The notes under the pieces: generated by a model
The model's input: the letters and a program-made list of their open reading frames with translations, nothing else
The model's database searches: none
What the model was told of the DNA's origin: nothing
Part shown: positions 28,474-35,780 of the stretch, one piece after another
Position numbering within the stretch: position 1 is the first letter of the stretch
Layout of the letters: each line of letters opens with the position of its first letter
Translations under genes and position numbers: made by a program
Source of the DNA: Terrilactibacillus tamarindi
Lineage (GTDB): Bacteria > Bacillota > Bacilli > Bacillales > Sporolactobacillaceae
DNA length: 64,000 nucleotides
Assembly: GCF_009718825.1 (NCBI RefSeq)
Contig: NZ_WNHB01000013.1
Span: 1 to 64,000, forward strand
Direction of reading: 5' to 3'

Positions 28474-28502
28474 CCTCATGAATATCCATGGAAGAAACTA
28501 TC

Positions 28503-28555
28503 ACAAACCTTCACTATAATTCCTAAACCACAAGGAGATGAAAATGATGGCATAA
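28503..28555 (+). repeat. Short duplicated segment (partner at 37804-37857)
   Basis: About 50 bp containing AATTCCTAAACCACAAGGAG, followed by ATGAAAATGATGGC, recurs at 37826-37857 with ATGAAGATGATGGC. In one frame it reads IPKPQGDENDG / IPKPQGDEDDG and looks like the end of a coding sequence that I do not recognise; REP copy R3 follows at once. Confidence 0.7.
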
Positions 28556-28606
28556 CTTTGTGGTACCTGTCTCCACCCAAAATTTGTCGAAAAATATAGA
28601 AATATT
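28554..28606 (+). repeat. REP-like repeat R3
   Basis: GTGGTACCTGTCTCCAC hairpin region, TTTGTCGAA at 28583-28591, AATATAGAAATAT. Followed by TTATTGACTTAG, a vestige of the -35 region found behind R2 and R5. Confidence 0.85.
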
Positions 28607-28650
28607 TTTTAAAACATTATTGACTTAGAGTGTATTGCAATTAATAATTA

Positions 28651-29310
28651 TGGCCACTGAAATGTACCACTTCTGACATGCTTTTTACCACTGAATGACA
28701 CGGAATATATCAGTAAATGTCACGCGTTTACCGCTTTATACCTTTGTATAATTAACAGGTATACCTTCAGGGTGTGCCATTTTTTATATGGAGGTATTTT
28801 TTTATATCCATTATCAAAAGATATTGGAGTTCGTCATTTATAAAGTAAAGTATATTCGTTTACCCGATCTACTTGATGAATTAGCTGTTGCCAGAGGCGA
28901 AGGTATCTTCCGAAAAGTGATGAAGCTGTTTAAGAATGTCAATCTACTTATTTTAGATGAATGGCTCCTAACACCTTTAAAAGGAAATGAAACACATGAT
29001 TTTAGAAATTATAAATCGAGACATCTTAATAGTTCGACAATTTTCTGTTCACAATTTGATCCTAGAGGTTGGCATGAAAAAATAGGAGAAGACACATTAG
29101 CAGATGCGGTACTAGATCATATTGTACACGATTCTTATAGTATCTTAATAGATGGAAAAGTATCAATGAGAGAGCGAAATGGAATAGAAAAATAATTAAT
29201 CTTAAGCCGCTATCTATAGATATAGTGGCTTACTCTCTGTCAGTAGTGGCTCATTTTCTTGGCATGGATGGCTCAAAAAAATGGCAAAGCTGGTCCTATT
29301 GGTTGACAAT
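28651..29310 (+). mobile_element. Internally deleted IS21-family element
   Basis: Left part 28651-28780 has CCACTGAAATGTACCACTTC-type direct repeats as at IS21 ends; then the 3' half of istB (28788-29195); then a right end with GTGGCTCATTTTC and ATGGCTCAAAA repeats up to GGTTGACA near 29310. The istA gene and the 5' half of istB are gone. Confidence 0.65.
28788..29195 (+). pseudogene. IstB helper ATPase, 3' half
   Basis: From about 28840 the frame reads VKYIRLPDLLDELAVARGEG, LLILDEWLLTPLKGNE (Walker B region) and STIFCSQFDPRGWHEKIGED, LADAVLDHIVHDSY, all typical of IstB. A compensating pair of frameshifts scrambles about 10 residues near 29000-29020 (ETHDFRNYKSRH in place of a LLEII-type helix). 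The Walker A half is missing, so the protein is not functional. Confidence 0.9.
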
Positions 29311-29454
29311 ATTCAGTATCTTATACAAAAAGTTATCATATTATGTATTGACGTGATAATTATAAAAGGAAACGAAATCACATGAGTGACATGAGTGACA
29401 ACTGAATGGTGGTTAATTATAATTAGTGCTAAGAACTTTAAAAAGGATGGAAAA

Positions 29455-30297
29455 ATGGGCTTAATAGATGTAACGAATTGGAATATTGATGAAAGAAAGC
29501 AAGTTTCAGGAACTAGAGCGAAGTATTGGTTGATCCATCCTGAGACAGAGCAGCGTTTTCTGTTTAAAATTCCTAAAGAAAATACTGGAGAAGCCTGGGC
29601 AGAAAAAATTGCATCTGAAGTAGGAAAAGCTATGGGGCTTTCTATTATGGATGTAAATTTAGCAAAGAGAGATAACACAGTAGCAATCTTAGCAGCAAAT
29701 TTTATAGATAAGCAGGAAGAGTTATTTGAAGGTGGAGACCTTTTTTTTAATGTTGCTGATGACTTTGATCGCTATAATCTAAAGTATTATGATATCTTCA
29801 ATATCATGAAAGTTCTATCTGAATTTAAACTTGAACGTGACTTTATAAAAATCCCTGTATTTGATGCATTTATCGGAAATCAGGATAGACATTGTGATAA
29901 TTGGGGTATAATATATGGGAGAGATGGTTATCGACTAGCACCTATTTATGATAGTGGTGCATCATTAGGATTTCAATTAAAGGAAGACAGAATTAATTTA
30001 ATGTTCAAAGATATAAACATGTTCAAGGCTTTTAGCAACCGTAGTTTTTCTTTAATTGGCTTGCCAGATAAAAAGAAACCACGATATCTGGATTTGTTGA
30101 CTGTTATTAGAAAATACTATCCTACAGAAGTGCAAGAGGCATTGCACTTACTTAATATTATAGATGAGGATTTACTCGAAGGAATAATGAAGTCCATACC
30201 AGAGGAAGTTATGAGTTTAACTTATAAAATGTGGGTTAAAAAGTTACTGTTTTATCGTAAAAACTGGTTGTTAAGTTGGTATAAAGGAAGTGTTTAA
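29455..30297 (+). CDS. HipA-like serine/threonine kinase domain protein
   Basis: Protein of 280 residues with a HipA/PI3K-like kinase fold: a possible Gly-containing loop (QVSGTRAKYW, 16-25), FLFKIPKE with Lys38, GNQDRHCDNWGII with the catalytic Asp144 and Asn149, and APIYDSGASLG with the metal-binding Asp166. HipA kinases are toxins that phosphorylate translation factors such as GltX, or have related targets. The N-terminal HipA subdomain is lacking; the next gene, which starts at the very next base, appears to supply it. AAAAGGATGG selects the ATG at 29455. No HipB-like helix-turn-helix gene is nearby, so this is not a classical hipBA pair. Could be a toxin-antitoxin or anti-phage module. 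Confidence 0.8.
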   Translation: MGLIDVTNWNIDERKQVSGTRAKYWLIHPETEQRFLFKIPKENTGEAWAEKIASEVGKAMGLSIMDVNLAKRDNTVAILAANFIDKQEELFEGGDLFFNVADDFDRYNLKYYDIFNIMKVLSEFKLERDFIKIPVFDAFIGNQDRHCDNWGIIYGRDGYRLAPIYDSGASLGFQLKEDRINLMFKDINMFKAFSNRSFSLIGLPDKKKPRYLDLLTVIRKYYPTEVQEALHLLNIIDEDLLEGIMKSIPEEVMSLTYKMWVKKLLFYRKNWLLSWYKGSV

Positions 30298-31047
30298 ATG
30301 GTAAAGAAACCTTATGTCTTATGGTTAATTTGGCAAAATCAAGAGACTAGACAACGCTACCATGTAGGTAATTTATTTCATGAAGATGGAAAATATACTT
30401 TTTCCTATGAGTTGAGTGGAAGGCGCCGAACTTTATTTGAAGCGATGGAAAATGGATATCAGCCTCATTTGTCATTTCGTAATATAGAAAAGTCATATGT
30501 TTCTAACCGCTTGTTCGGACCATTTGCACGCAGATTACCGGATAAAAGAAGGCCAGACTTTAAAGAAATCTTAAAAGATTTTGCTCTGCCTCTAGACTAT
30601 ACAGAAATGGATTTATTACGCGCGACAGGTGGACGCTTGGCTACTGATCCATATGAGTTTGTAGCTCCTATTAGTGTTTTAGGTGACCATTTCCATTTTG
30701 ATTTTTTTGTTGCCGGTTGGCGTTACTATGAAGGAGATAAAATAGAAAATCAATTACAGGCAGAGTCTCATGTAACTTTTGAGTTAGAGCCTTTAAATGA
30801 CGAGGATAACAAAGCAGTAATTGTATTATCGGGTAAAAAAGGATACAAGCTAGGATATATTCCGGCATTTTATAGTGGATTTATGTTTGATGTTATCAGA
30901 AATAAAGATATTTATGAAGCGAAAATTGAGAAGATCAACCCTTATGCAAAACCACAATTAAAAGTTAATATTTCAATTGTTGGTCGATTAAAAAAGGGTT
31001 ATTCTTCAACAAGTAATGAAGATGTTGAGCCAGTACAATATGTCTAG
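30298..31047 (+). CDS. HipA N-subdomain-like / HIRAN domain protein, partner of the HipA-like kinase
   Basis: Protein of 249 residues. Residues about 5-120 resemble the HipA N-terminal subdomain (RYHVGNLFHEDGKYTFSYE, GYQPHLSFRNIEKSYVSNRLFGPFARRLPDKRR). Residues about 125-235 fit a HIRAN domain, a beta-barrel that binds DNA ends in other proteins: an FHFDFFVAGWRYYEG strand, VTFELEPLNDEDNKAVIVLS, then KLGYIPAFYSGF. The start codon abuts the kinase stop codon (TAAATG) with AAAGGAAGTG inside the kinase gene, so translation is coupled. By analogy with HipS of the HipBST systems it may restrain or position the kinase; the HIRAN part suggests sensing of DNA. Terminator at 31244-31286. Confidence 0.75.
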   Translation: MVKKPYVLWLIWQNQETRQRYHVGNLFHEDGKYTFSYELSGRRRTLFEAMENGYQPHLSFRNIEKSYVSNRLFGPFARRLPDKRRPDFKEILKDFALPLDYTEMDLLRATGGRLATDPYEFVAPISVLGDHFHFDFFVAGWRYYEGDKIENQLQAESHVTFELEPLNDEDNKAVIVLSGKKGYKLGYIPAFYSGFMFDVIRNKDIYEAKIEKINPYAKPQLKVNISIVGRLKKGYSSTSNEDVEPVQYV

Positions 31048-31243
31048 GGAATGGTTCTTTGTGTCTGCTGCCGCCCCTGATTTATAATCCTATTAATGGG
31101 CTCAAAACCTGAACATTGCTCGTTTTCTAAGGTATTTGAAGGCAAAGCTCTTGAATGTCTGTAGAGAAGGTTCAAGAAAAATATTCCTCACAATTTCATA
31201 GCTAACTCTAACAACTAACACTAACTGGTTGCACTAGAAAGTC
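31048..31243. other. Spacer after the HipA/HIRAN pair
   Basis: No gene seen between the HIRAN stop codon and the terminator; no recognisable motif. Confidence 0.4.
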
Positions 31244-31286
31244 CTACAGTCTATCAAATTGGTAGACTGTAGAACTTTTTTTTTTC
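31244..31286 (+). terminator. Terminator of the HipA/HIRAN operon
   Basis: CTACAGTCTA (31244-31253) and TAGACTGTAG (31263-31272), perfect 10-bp stem, followed by AAC and 11 T. Confidence 0.92.
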
Positions 31287-31290
31287 ATCA

Positions 31291-31328
31291 GTTTCGGGTG
31301 CCAGTCTCACCCGAATTTTGTCGAGAAT
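31291..31328 (+). repeat. REP-like repeat R4
   Basis: The hairpin is best developed here: CGGGTG-CCAGTCT-CACCCG, a 6-bp stem. Then AATTTTGTCGAGAA; one change from the Spo0A-box match of the other copies. Confidence 0.85.
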
Positions 31329-31349
31329 TATTTTTATCGAAAAGTAAAT

Positions 31350-31389
31350 AGCCCCATACCATCGTGATTCCTAATGATGATATGGGGCT
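31350..31389 (-). terminator. Terminator of the YvrJ gene
   Basis: AGCCCCATA (31350-31358) pairs with TATGGGGCT (31381-31389), with further pairs inward; on the minus strand it is followed by ATTTACTTTT. Confidence 0.7.
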
Positions 31390-31393
31390 TTAT

Positions 31394-31555
31394 TTACGAC
31401 ACTTTATCCTTCGGCAACGTCTGGACAATCGCATTCGGCAGCTGCTGAATGGAACGGTTAAGCTCATCAAGCTTACCTTCAATCCGGTAAAGTAAATATA
31501 AGGTAACCATGATGGGAAAACCGACATCCTTTGCTATAGCGATCCATTGATCCAT
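31394..31555 (-). CDS. YvrJ family protein
   Basis: Protein of 53 residues: MDQWIAIAKDVGFPIMVTLYLLYRIEGKLDELN..., with one membrane segment at about 10-27 and an amphipathic tail. This is the YvrJ family (PF12841), a phage-holin-like small membrane protein of unknown role. GGGAGGTC on the minus strand selects the ATG at 31555 rather than the in-frame start at 31576. In Bacillus it usually follows DUF1659 and DUF2922 genes; here only the end of the DUF2922 gene remains upstream. Confidence 0.85.
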   Translation of the reverse strand: MDQWIAIAKDVGFPIMVTLYLLYRIEGKLDELNRSIQQLPNAIVQTLPKDKVS

Positions 31556-31587
31556 CGGCTTGACCTCCCTTTTCAAATAGTTATAAG

Positions 31588-31615
31588 AAAAGAGGGGACC
31601 GCAAACCCCTCTTTT
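31588..31615 (-). terminator. Terminator-like hairpin between DUF2922 remnant and YvrJ gene
   Basis: AAAAGAGGGG (31588-31597) and CCCCTCTTTT (31606-31615), perfect 10-bp stem with A/T flanks, works in either direction. Confidence 0.75.
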
Positions 31616-31618
31616 GCT

Positions 31619-31696
31619 TTAGCTTAATGCAATATCTGTGACATTACGTTCCAGTAATTTAGCTCCTTTCACTTTGACATAATCGCCTCCAGTCAT
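31619..31696 (-). pseudogene. DUF2922 gene, last 25 codons only
   Basis: Minus-strand frame ends GGDYVKVKGAKLLERNVTDI..., matching the C-terminus of DUF2922 proteins (GG..V.VKGA...ERNVT). The remaining 5' two thirds are replaced at 31697 by REP repeat R5 and the comM-RAYT unit. The breakpoint coincides with the first base of the repeat (TTTTGC). Confidence 0.75.
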
Positions 31697-31750
31697 TTTT
31701 GCATGCCTGTCACCACCCGAATTTTGTCGAAAAATATAGAGAATTAAATT
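31697..31750 (+). repeat. REP-like repeat R5
   Basis: TTTTGCATGCCTGTCACCAC, then TTTGTCGAA at 31723-31731 and AATATAGAGAATTAAATT; nearly identical to R2. Confidence 0.88.
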
Positions 31751-31759
31751 AAAAAGTTA

Positions 31760-31788
31760 TTGACAAGTTTATAAGTGCCCTATATTAT
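31760..31788 (+). promoter_or_regulatory. Promoter of the comM-RAYT operon
   Basis: TTGACA (31760-31765), 17 bp, TATTAT (31783-31788). The Spo0A-box-like TTTGTCGAA at 31723-31731 ends 28 bp upstream of the -35. Confidence 0.78.
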
Positions 31789-31832
31789 AAAAAATAAGAA
31801 CATACATTCGTTTTTTATAGGAGGGTTATCAT

Positions 31833-33374
31833 GTGACGACGATTGTTCAGAGTATTGGTTTAAAAGGACTTGAAGGATATAAGGTTAAGGTCGAGGTACA
31901 AGTGATGCCGGGTAAAGAGAGTGTTTGTATTGTTGGTTTGCCGGATGCTTGTGTGAAAGAATCAAAGGAAAGAGTGGTTGGCGCTCTATATTCATTAGAT
32001 TGTGAGTTTCCGGATAAGAAAGTGATTGTGAATCTATCACCCGCAGAGCAAAGGAAGAATAGCCCTATTTTTGATTTAGCAATGGCTATTGGAATGATGA
32101 AAGAGGTTAATCATTTTCAAGATGAAATACCTAATGATGCGGCGTTTTTAGGTGCTTTGTCTCTCGATGGAACCATTAAGCCAGTAGAAGGCATGCTTCC
32201 CGCCGTTCTTGCAGCTAAGAAAGAGAAGGTTAAACAACTATATCTTCCTGTTATTCCAGATTTGCCTTTGACAAGTATTGAAGACATTGATCTTCATTTT
32301 GTCCATTCATTAGCGGAACTTCTGCAAACACTTTCTGGACAGCTCTCTATGCCTCTTCAAACGGAACCCAAAGTTTCACCTTCAAATTTAGCTATTAAGC
32401 AAACCCCTACATTTCAAAAAGACTTTCAAGATATTATTGGACATAGTAAAGCGAAACGGGCATTAGAGATTGCCGCTGCTGGTGGTCACAATGTGCTTCT
32501 CATAGGCCCACCTGGTTGTGGAAAGAGTCTTTTGTCGGAGACGTTTCCTTCTATATTACCGCCATTAACGCTAGATCATCAATTTGAGGTCATGAGTATC
32601 TATCAACTTTCTGGAGTATCCTTACCAATTATTCATCAACCGCCATTCAGATCGCCCCATCACTCTTCTTCTGCTGTTTCCTTGATAGGTGGGGGAACGA
32701 ACCCAAAGCCTGGGGAAGTTTCATTAGCTCACCGGGGTGTCCTATTTCTAGATGAAATGGCTGAATTTCCGAAACGAACATTAGATATGCTTCGGCAGCC
32801 AATGGAATCAGGGAAGGTGACCATCAGCCGGGCAGCATCTACCGTTTCCTATCCCGCTAGATTCATTCTCATCGGTGCCATGAACCCATGTCCTTGCGGT
32901 TATCTAGGAGCAAGAGATCGCTATTGTACCTGTACACCGAAACAAATTCAGGCTTATCAGAATCGAATTTCTGGACCAGTTCTCGATCGGATGGATATTG
33001 TATTAAATCTCTCCTCCGTTTCTTTCGATGTTGAATCTAAGGAAAAGAGAGAAACGTCATCAGACATACGTGATCGCGTGATAGAAGGTCGAATGAGACA
33101 ACATCAGAGGTATGGCACAGATCAATGTAATGCCACCATACCCATTGACCACATTTTACAAACCATATCCATAACGCAGCAAAAAATGGTTGAAAAATGG
33201 TTTAGTCAATATCATTGGAGTAACCGTGTACAAACAAAAATATACAGATTAGCAAGATCCATTGCTGATCTAAATGGTGATGAAAACATCACCAATGAAG
33301 CCCTTTGGGAAGCCATGTCTTTAAGAAGAGGGAAAGTGAATGGGAATGACAGATTGAATGTTAGGGTGAAGTAA
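31833..33374 (+). CDS. comM: ComM/YifB-family Mg-chelatase-like AAA+ ATPase
   Basis: Complete 513-residue protein of the YifB/ComM family: ChlI-like N-terminal domain (1-175, with CIVGLPDACVKESKERV), AAA+ core with Walker A IGPPGCGKS (Lys231) and Walker B LFLDEMAEF, a Cys-rich insert (CPCGYLGARDRYCTC), and a C-terminal helical domain ending SLRRGKVNGND. ComM is a hexameric branch-migration helicase used in natural transformation; members in Firmicutes are less studied. AGGAGGG selects the GTG at 31833. The RAYT gene begins 5 bp after its stop. Two decayed relatives (27581, 34060) show the gene is being copied together with its REP repeat and promoter. Confidence 0.93.
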   Translation: MTTIVQSIGLKGLEGYKVKVEVQVMPGKESVCIVGLPDACVKESKERVVGALYSLDCEFPDKKVIVNLSPAEQRKNSPIFDLAMAIGMMKEVNHFQDEIPNDAAFLGALSLDGTIKPVEGMLPAVLAAKKEKVKQLYLPVIPDLPLTSIEDIDLHFVHSLAELLQTLSGQLSMPLQTEPKVSPSNLAIKQTPTFQKDFQDIIGHSKAKRALEIAAAGGHNVLLIGPPGCGKSLLSETFPSILPPLTLDHQFEVMSIYQLSGVSLPIIHQPPFRSPHHSSSAVSLIGGGTNPKPGEVSLAHRGVLFLDEMAEFPKRTLDMLRQPMESGKVTISRAASTVSYPARFILIGAMNPCPCGYLGARDRYCTCTPKQIQAYQNRISGPVLDRMDIVLNLSSVSFDVESKEKRETSSDIRDRVIEGRMRQHQRYGTDQCNATIPIDHILQTISITQQKMVEKWFSQYHWSNRVQTKIYRLARSIADLNGDENITNEALWEAMSLRRGKVNGNDRLNVRVK

Positions 33375-33379
33375 AAATT

Positions 33380-33841
33380 ATGGGTAGGAAAAAACGAATT
33401 TGTCTGCCAAACCATTTTTACCATGTCGACTGTCGTGGCAATCGAAGAGATCCGCTATTCAAAGACGCTGGCGACTTTCTGACCTTCATGTATATACTGA
33501 CGAAAGTATATGAGAAAGCACCCTTTGATTTGGCCTCCTATTGTTTGATGACGAATCATTTTCATTTGCAGTTAAGATTTCAAGATTTCCCCATTTCAAA
33601 AATCATGTCCCTCATCAATAAGCACCATGCGAATTATTACAATACACGTTACCATCTGACAGGCCATGTATTCGAAAAACGATATTATGACAATATGATA
33701 GATTCGGGAACGGGTATGCTGGAAGTTAGCCGCTATATTCATTTGAATCCTGTTCAAGCTGGGATGGTCAACCTTTTATCAATCATGAATTATGAATACG
33801 CAAGATTACTTGCAACATCTAAATGCCAGAACGTAAAATGA
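33380..33841 (+). CDS. REP-associated tyrosine transposase (RAYT, IS200-like Y1 domain)
   Basis: HUH nuclease of 153 residues. MTNHFHLQ gives the HUH pair His60/His62, and RYIHLNPVQAG carries the catalytic Tyr119, the arrangement of TnpA-REP proteins; the N-terminus GRKKRICLPNHFYHVDCRGNRR is also typical. RAYTs cut single-stranded REP hairpins. It sits 5 bp behind comM and shares its promoter. REP-like repeats lie on both sides, which is the expected setting for a RAYT. Sequence intact, so possibly active. Confidence 0.9.
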   Translation: MGRKKRICLPNHFYHVDCRGNRRDPLFKDAGDFLTFMYILTKVYEKAPFDLASYCLMTNHFHLQLRFQDFPISKIMSLINKHHANYYNTRYHLTGHVFEKRYYDNMIDSGTGMLEVSRYIHLNPVQAGMVNLLSIMNYEYARLLATSKCQNVK

Positions 33842-33922
33842 ACACTTACTTTGAAGTGGGTTTGGTGGAGAATAAGGGGAGGTAGGGTTTAATCTAGTCG
33901 TAATCTTACTAATGGATTCCAT

Positions 33923-33968
33923 TTTTAAATGGATGCCCATCACCACCTGAATTGCCGAAAAATATTTA
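33923..33968 (+). repeat. REP-like repeat R6
   Basis: GGATGCCCATCACCACCTGA, then ATTGCCGAAAAATATTTA; the most diverged of the comM-linked copies, with the Spo0A-box match lost (TTGCCGAA). Confidence 0.75.
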
Positions 33969-33987
33969 AATTTTGTGCGTGAAGTTG

Positions 33988-34101
33988 TTGACAAGAGTAT
34001 GGTTACCTTTTAATATAAAAATAAGAACAAATATTCCCTTTTACGTTAGGGATTATCAAGTGACAATGATTGTTTGGAGCATTGTTTTAAAAGGGATCAT
34101 T
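33988..34101 (+). pseudogene. Promoter and 5' trace of a third comM copy
   Basis: TTGACA (33988-33993), 17 bp, TAATAT (34011-34016), then AATAAGAACAAATATTC and GTGACAATGATTGTTTGG, which align with the intact promoter, leader and start (GTGACGACGATTGTTCAG). Homology is lost after about 14 codons. Confidence 0.75.
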
Positions 34102-34410
34102 TTGGGGCTGTTCTTCATGGAGTGAATATCCTATTAAACTTTTCTTATGTTTCTTCCAATATAGAAAATGTAGGAAGAAGAGATATATTATCTAATATTC
34201 GTCGTTTGTTAGTCGGAATAGAGAATTATGTGATAAGTATGGCATAGAACGTTGTTGTAATGTCACCATAATACAAAAAGATCATTGTATAAGAATGACT
34301 ATTAATTTGGTACTATTCATTAATAATCATTAACAAGAAAATTTATATGCTATAATATTTGTATATTTATGATGCGTTTTTTGTTCTGTTAGAACAAAGG
34401 AGGAATAAAA

Positions 34411-34935
34411 ATGGTTTATTCTGCCCTAGATGTAGCTAATTTCGTTGTGAATTATACGATCAAAAGTGGAAAAAACATAAGCAATTTAAAACTTCAAAAA
34501 ATATTATATTATTTACAAGCTAGATTTTTAACAAATGACAGTGGGCCTTTATTTAACGATGAAATTAGTAAATGGAGATATGGCCCAGTTGTACCTTCTG
34601 TTTACCATGAATTTAAATTATTTGGCTCGGGTGCAATTACTCGTGTTTTAGAACCTTTAATTATTCATCACAATGATGAAGGTGGTTTTAAAGTATCGAA
34701 AAAAAAATTTAGTGAGAATAAAATAAATCCATTGGATAAAAAAGTGATTCTAGAAACAGTGGATATATTAAGTAAATACAAGGCGTTTGATTTGGTTGAA
34801 AGAACCCACAAACAAAAAATATGGAAAAAACACGAAAACAAAATTGAATTGGGTCAAGCCGTGCCTCCTTACAAAAATGATGAAATTATTCATCAATTTA
34901 ATTCCCATCCTGAGGAGAAGTTATGGAACAACTAG
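34411..34935 (+). CDS. Panacea-domain antitoxin (PanA, DUF4065)
   Basis: Protein of 174 residues with the Panacea/SocA-like domain: ALDVANFVVNYTI, ISNLKLQKILYYLQARFL, DEISKWRYGPVVPSVYHEFK and the later DKKVILETVDILSKYKAFDLVERTH. Panacea antitoxins are paired with many unrelated toxins and neutralise them directly. AAAGGAGG precedes the ATG at 34411. Its last 13 bases overlap the partner gene, so the two are translationally coupled, antitoxin first. Confidence 0.88.
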   Translation: MVYSALDVANFVVNYTIKSGKNISNLKLQKILYYLQARFLTNDSGPLFNDEISKWRYGPVVPSVYHEFKLFGSGAITRVLEPLIIHHNDEGGFKVSKKKFSENKINPLDKKVILETVDILSKYKAFDLVERTHKQKIWKKHENKIELGQAVPPYKNDEIIHQFNSHPEEKLWNN

Positions 34936-35780
34936 AATATAGTCATATTTTCAAGGATTTTATGGAGAGAGCTCAATTGCCATTTAATGATGAAAATGTT
35001 CAACTTTGGGCTCAGATTTTCAGTAATACTCTATATGGAAATCTTAGACTCCCATATAGTGATATAACAAGTGCTATATATAGAATCGAAGATGAAAAAC
35101 TACTAATCATTAAGGAAAATTTAGATAAGATATCAGAGTATGTTTTACATGAAGAAATGGAAATAAAAGATCTTAATAAATTAATTGATCACATTGAACT
35201 TGCAAAAGTACAACGTGAATATATTCTGACAAATGTGGATGAATTGCAAAAGCAAGTGGACAAGGAGCAAGACAAATTAAATGATATTAAGAATATAAAA
35301 TCAAAAATATACACTGAATTTGTAGGGATATTAGGTATATTTACTGCCGTAGTACTTGGAGCCTTTGGAAGTTTACAAGTAATTGGCAGTGTATTTAGTA
35401 ATATAAAAGACGTTCCTACTGGGAAATTACTTGTATTTTCAAGTGTTACTTCATTAGGAGTTATCTCATTATTATTTCTTTTAATGAGATGGATTAGTAG
35501 GATTGTATATAGAGATTTTGATAAAAAATCTTGGAGTTTCTCTATTAAAGATAATTTGATTTTTATAATGTGCTTAAATGTTCTTGGATATATGTTCGTT
35601 TTAGGATTTTTATTGTTTTGTAAAGAGCCTAAAACCACCATAATTTCTTGGCTGTCTTCCGGAAATCTTGGAATATATATTTTAGTTATACTAACGATGA
35701 TTATGCTAATAATACTGTTTGTTTGTACTTTAATAGGTGTTTTGCACAATAATAAAACTAACCCCTCGGAAAAAGTGTGA
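34923..35780 (+). CDS. Membrane partner of PanA, probable PanT toxin
   Basis: Protein of 285 residues. N-terminal 110 residues are helical and soluble, with a coiled coil around 95-128 (ELQKQVDKEQDKLNDIKNIK), followed by four hydrophobic segments at about 137-155, 168-188, 211-230 and 248-272. GAGGAGAAG precedes the ATG at 34923. Gene position behind panA, in overlap, is the normal place of the toxin. Known membrane PanT toxins are smaller and depolarise the membrane; this larger coiled-coil plus four-helix form I do not recognise, so toxicity and mechanism are inference from context. Confidence 0.65.
   Translation: MEQLEYSHIFKDFMERAQLPFNDENVQLWAQIFSNTLYGNLRLPYSDITSAIYRIEDEKLLIIKENLDKISEYVLHEEMEIKDLNKLIDHIELAKVQREYILTNVDELQKQVDKEQDKLNDIKNIKSKIYTEFVGILGIFTAVVLGAFGSLQVIGSVFSNIKDVPTGKLLVFSSVTSLGVISLLFLLMRWISRIVYRDFDKKSWSFSIKDNLIFIMCLNVLGYMFVLGFLLFCKEPKTTIISWLSSGNLGIYILVILTMIMLIILFVCTLIGVLHNNKTNPSEKV

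Larger units (their letters stand above)
31697..33968 (+). mobile_element. Candidate REP - comM - RAYT - REP mobile cassette
   Basis: Unit bounded by REP-like repeats R5 (31697) and R6 (ends 33968), carrying promoter, intact comM and a RAYT transposase gene. Its left edge cuts a DUF2922 gene, and a decayed partial copy of its left 1 kb lies at 27447-28473 with a third trace at 33923-34101. RAYTs are known to act on REP hairpins as single-stranded HUH nucleases; that this cassette moves is inference from the copies and the broken gene. Confidence 0.5.
33842..34410 (+). other. Degenerate region after the RAYT gene
   Basis: Contains REP copy R6, a promoter remnant and the 5' trace of a third comM. 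From about 34140 to 34250 a frame with LLNFSYVSSNIENVGRRDIL and IRRLLVGIENYV is open but starts nowhere and is not recognised; probably a fragment. The last 80 bp lead into the Panacea gene. Confidence 0.5.

Noticed and set aside
33988-34410. HEPN-like or other small gene between the RAYT and Panacea genes
   Set aside because: Short open stretches only, no start codon with ribosome binding site; first part is a degraded comM copy.
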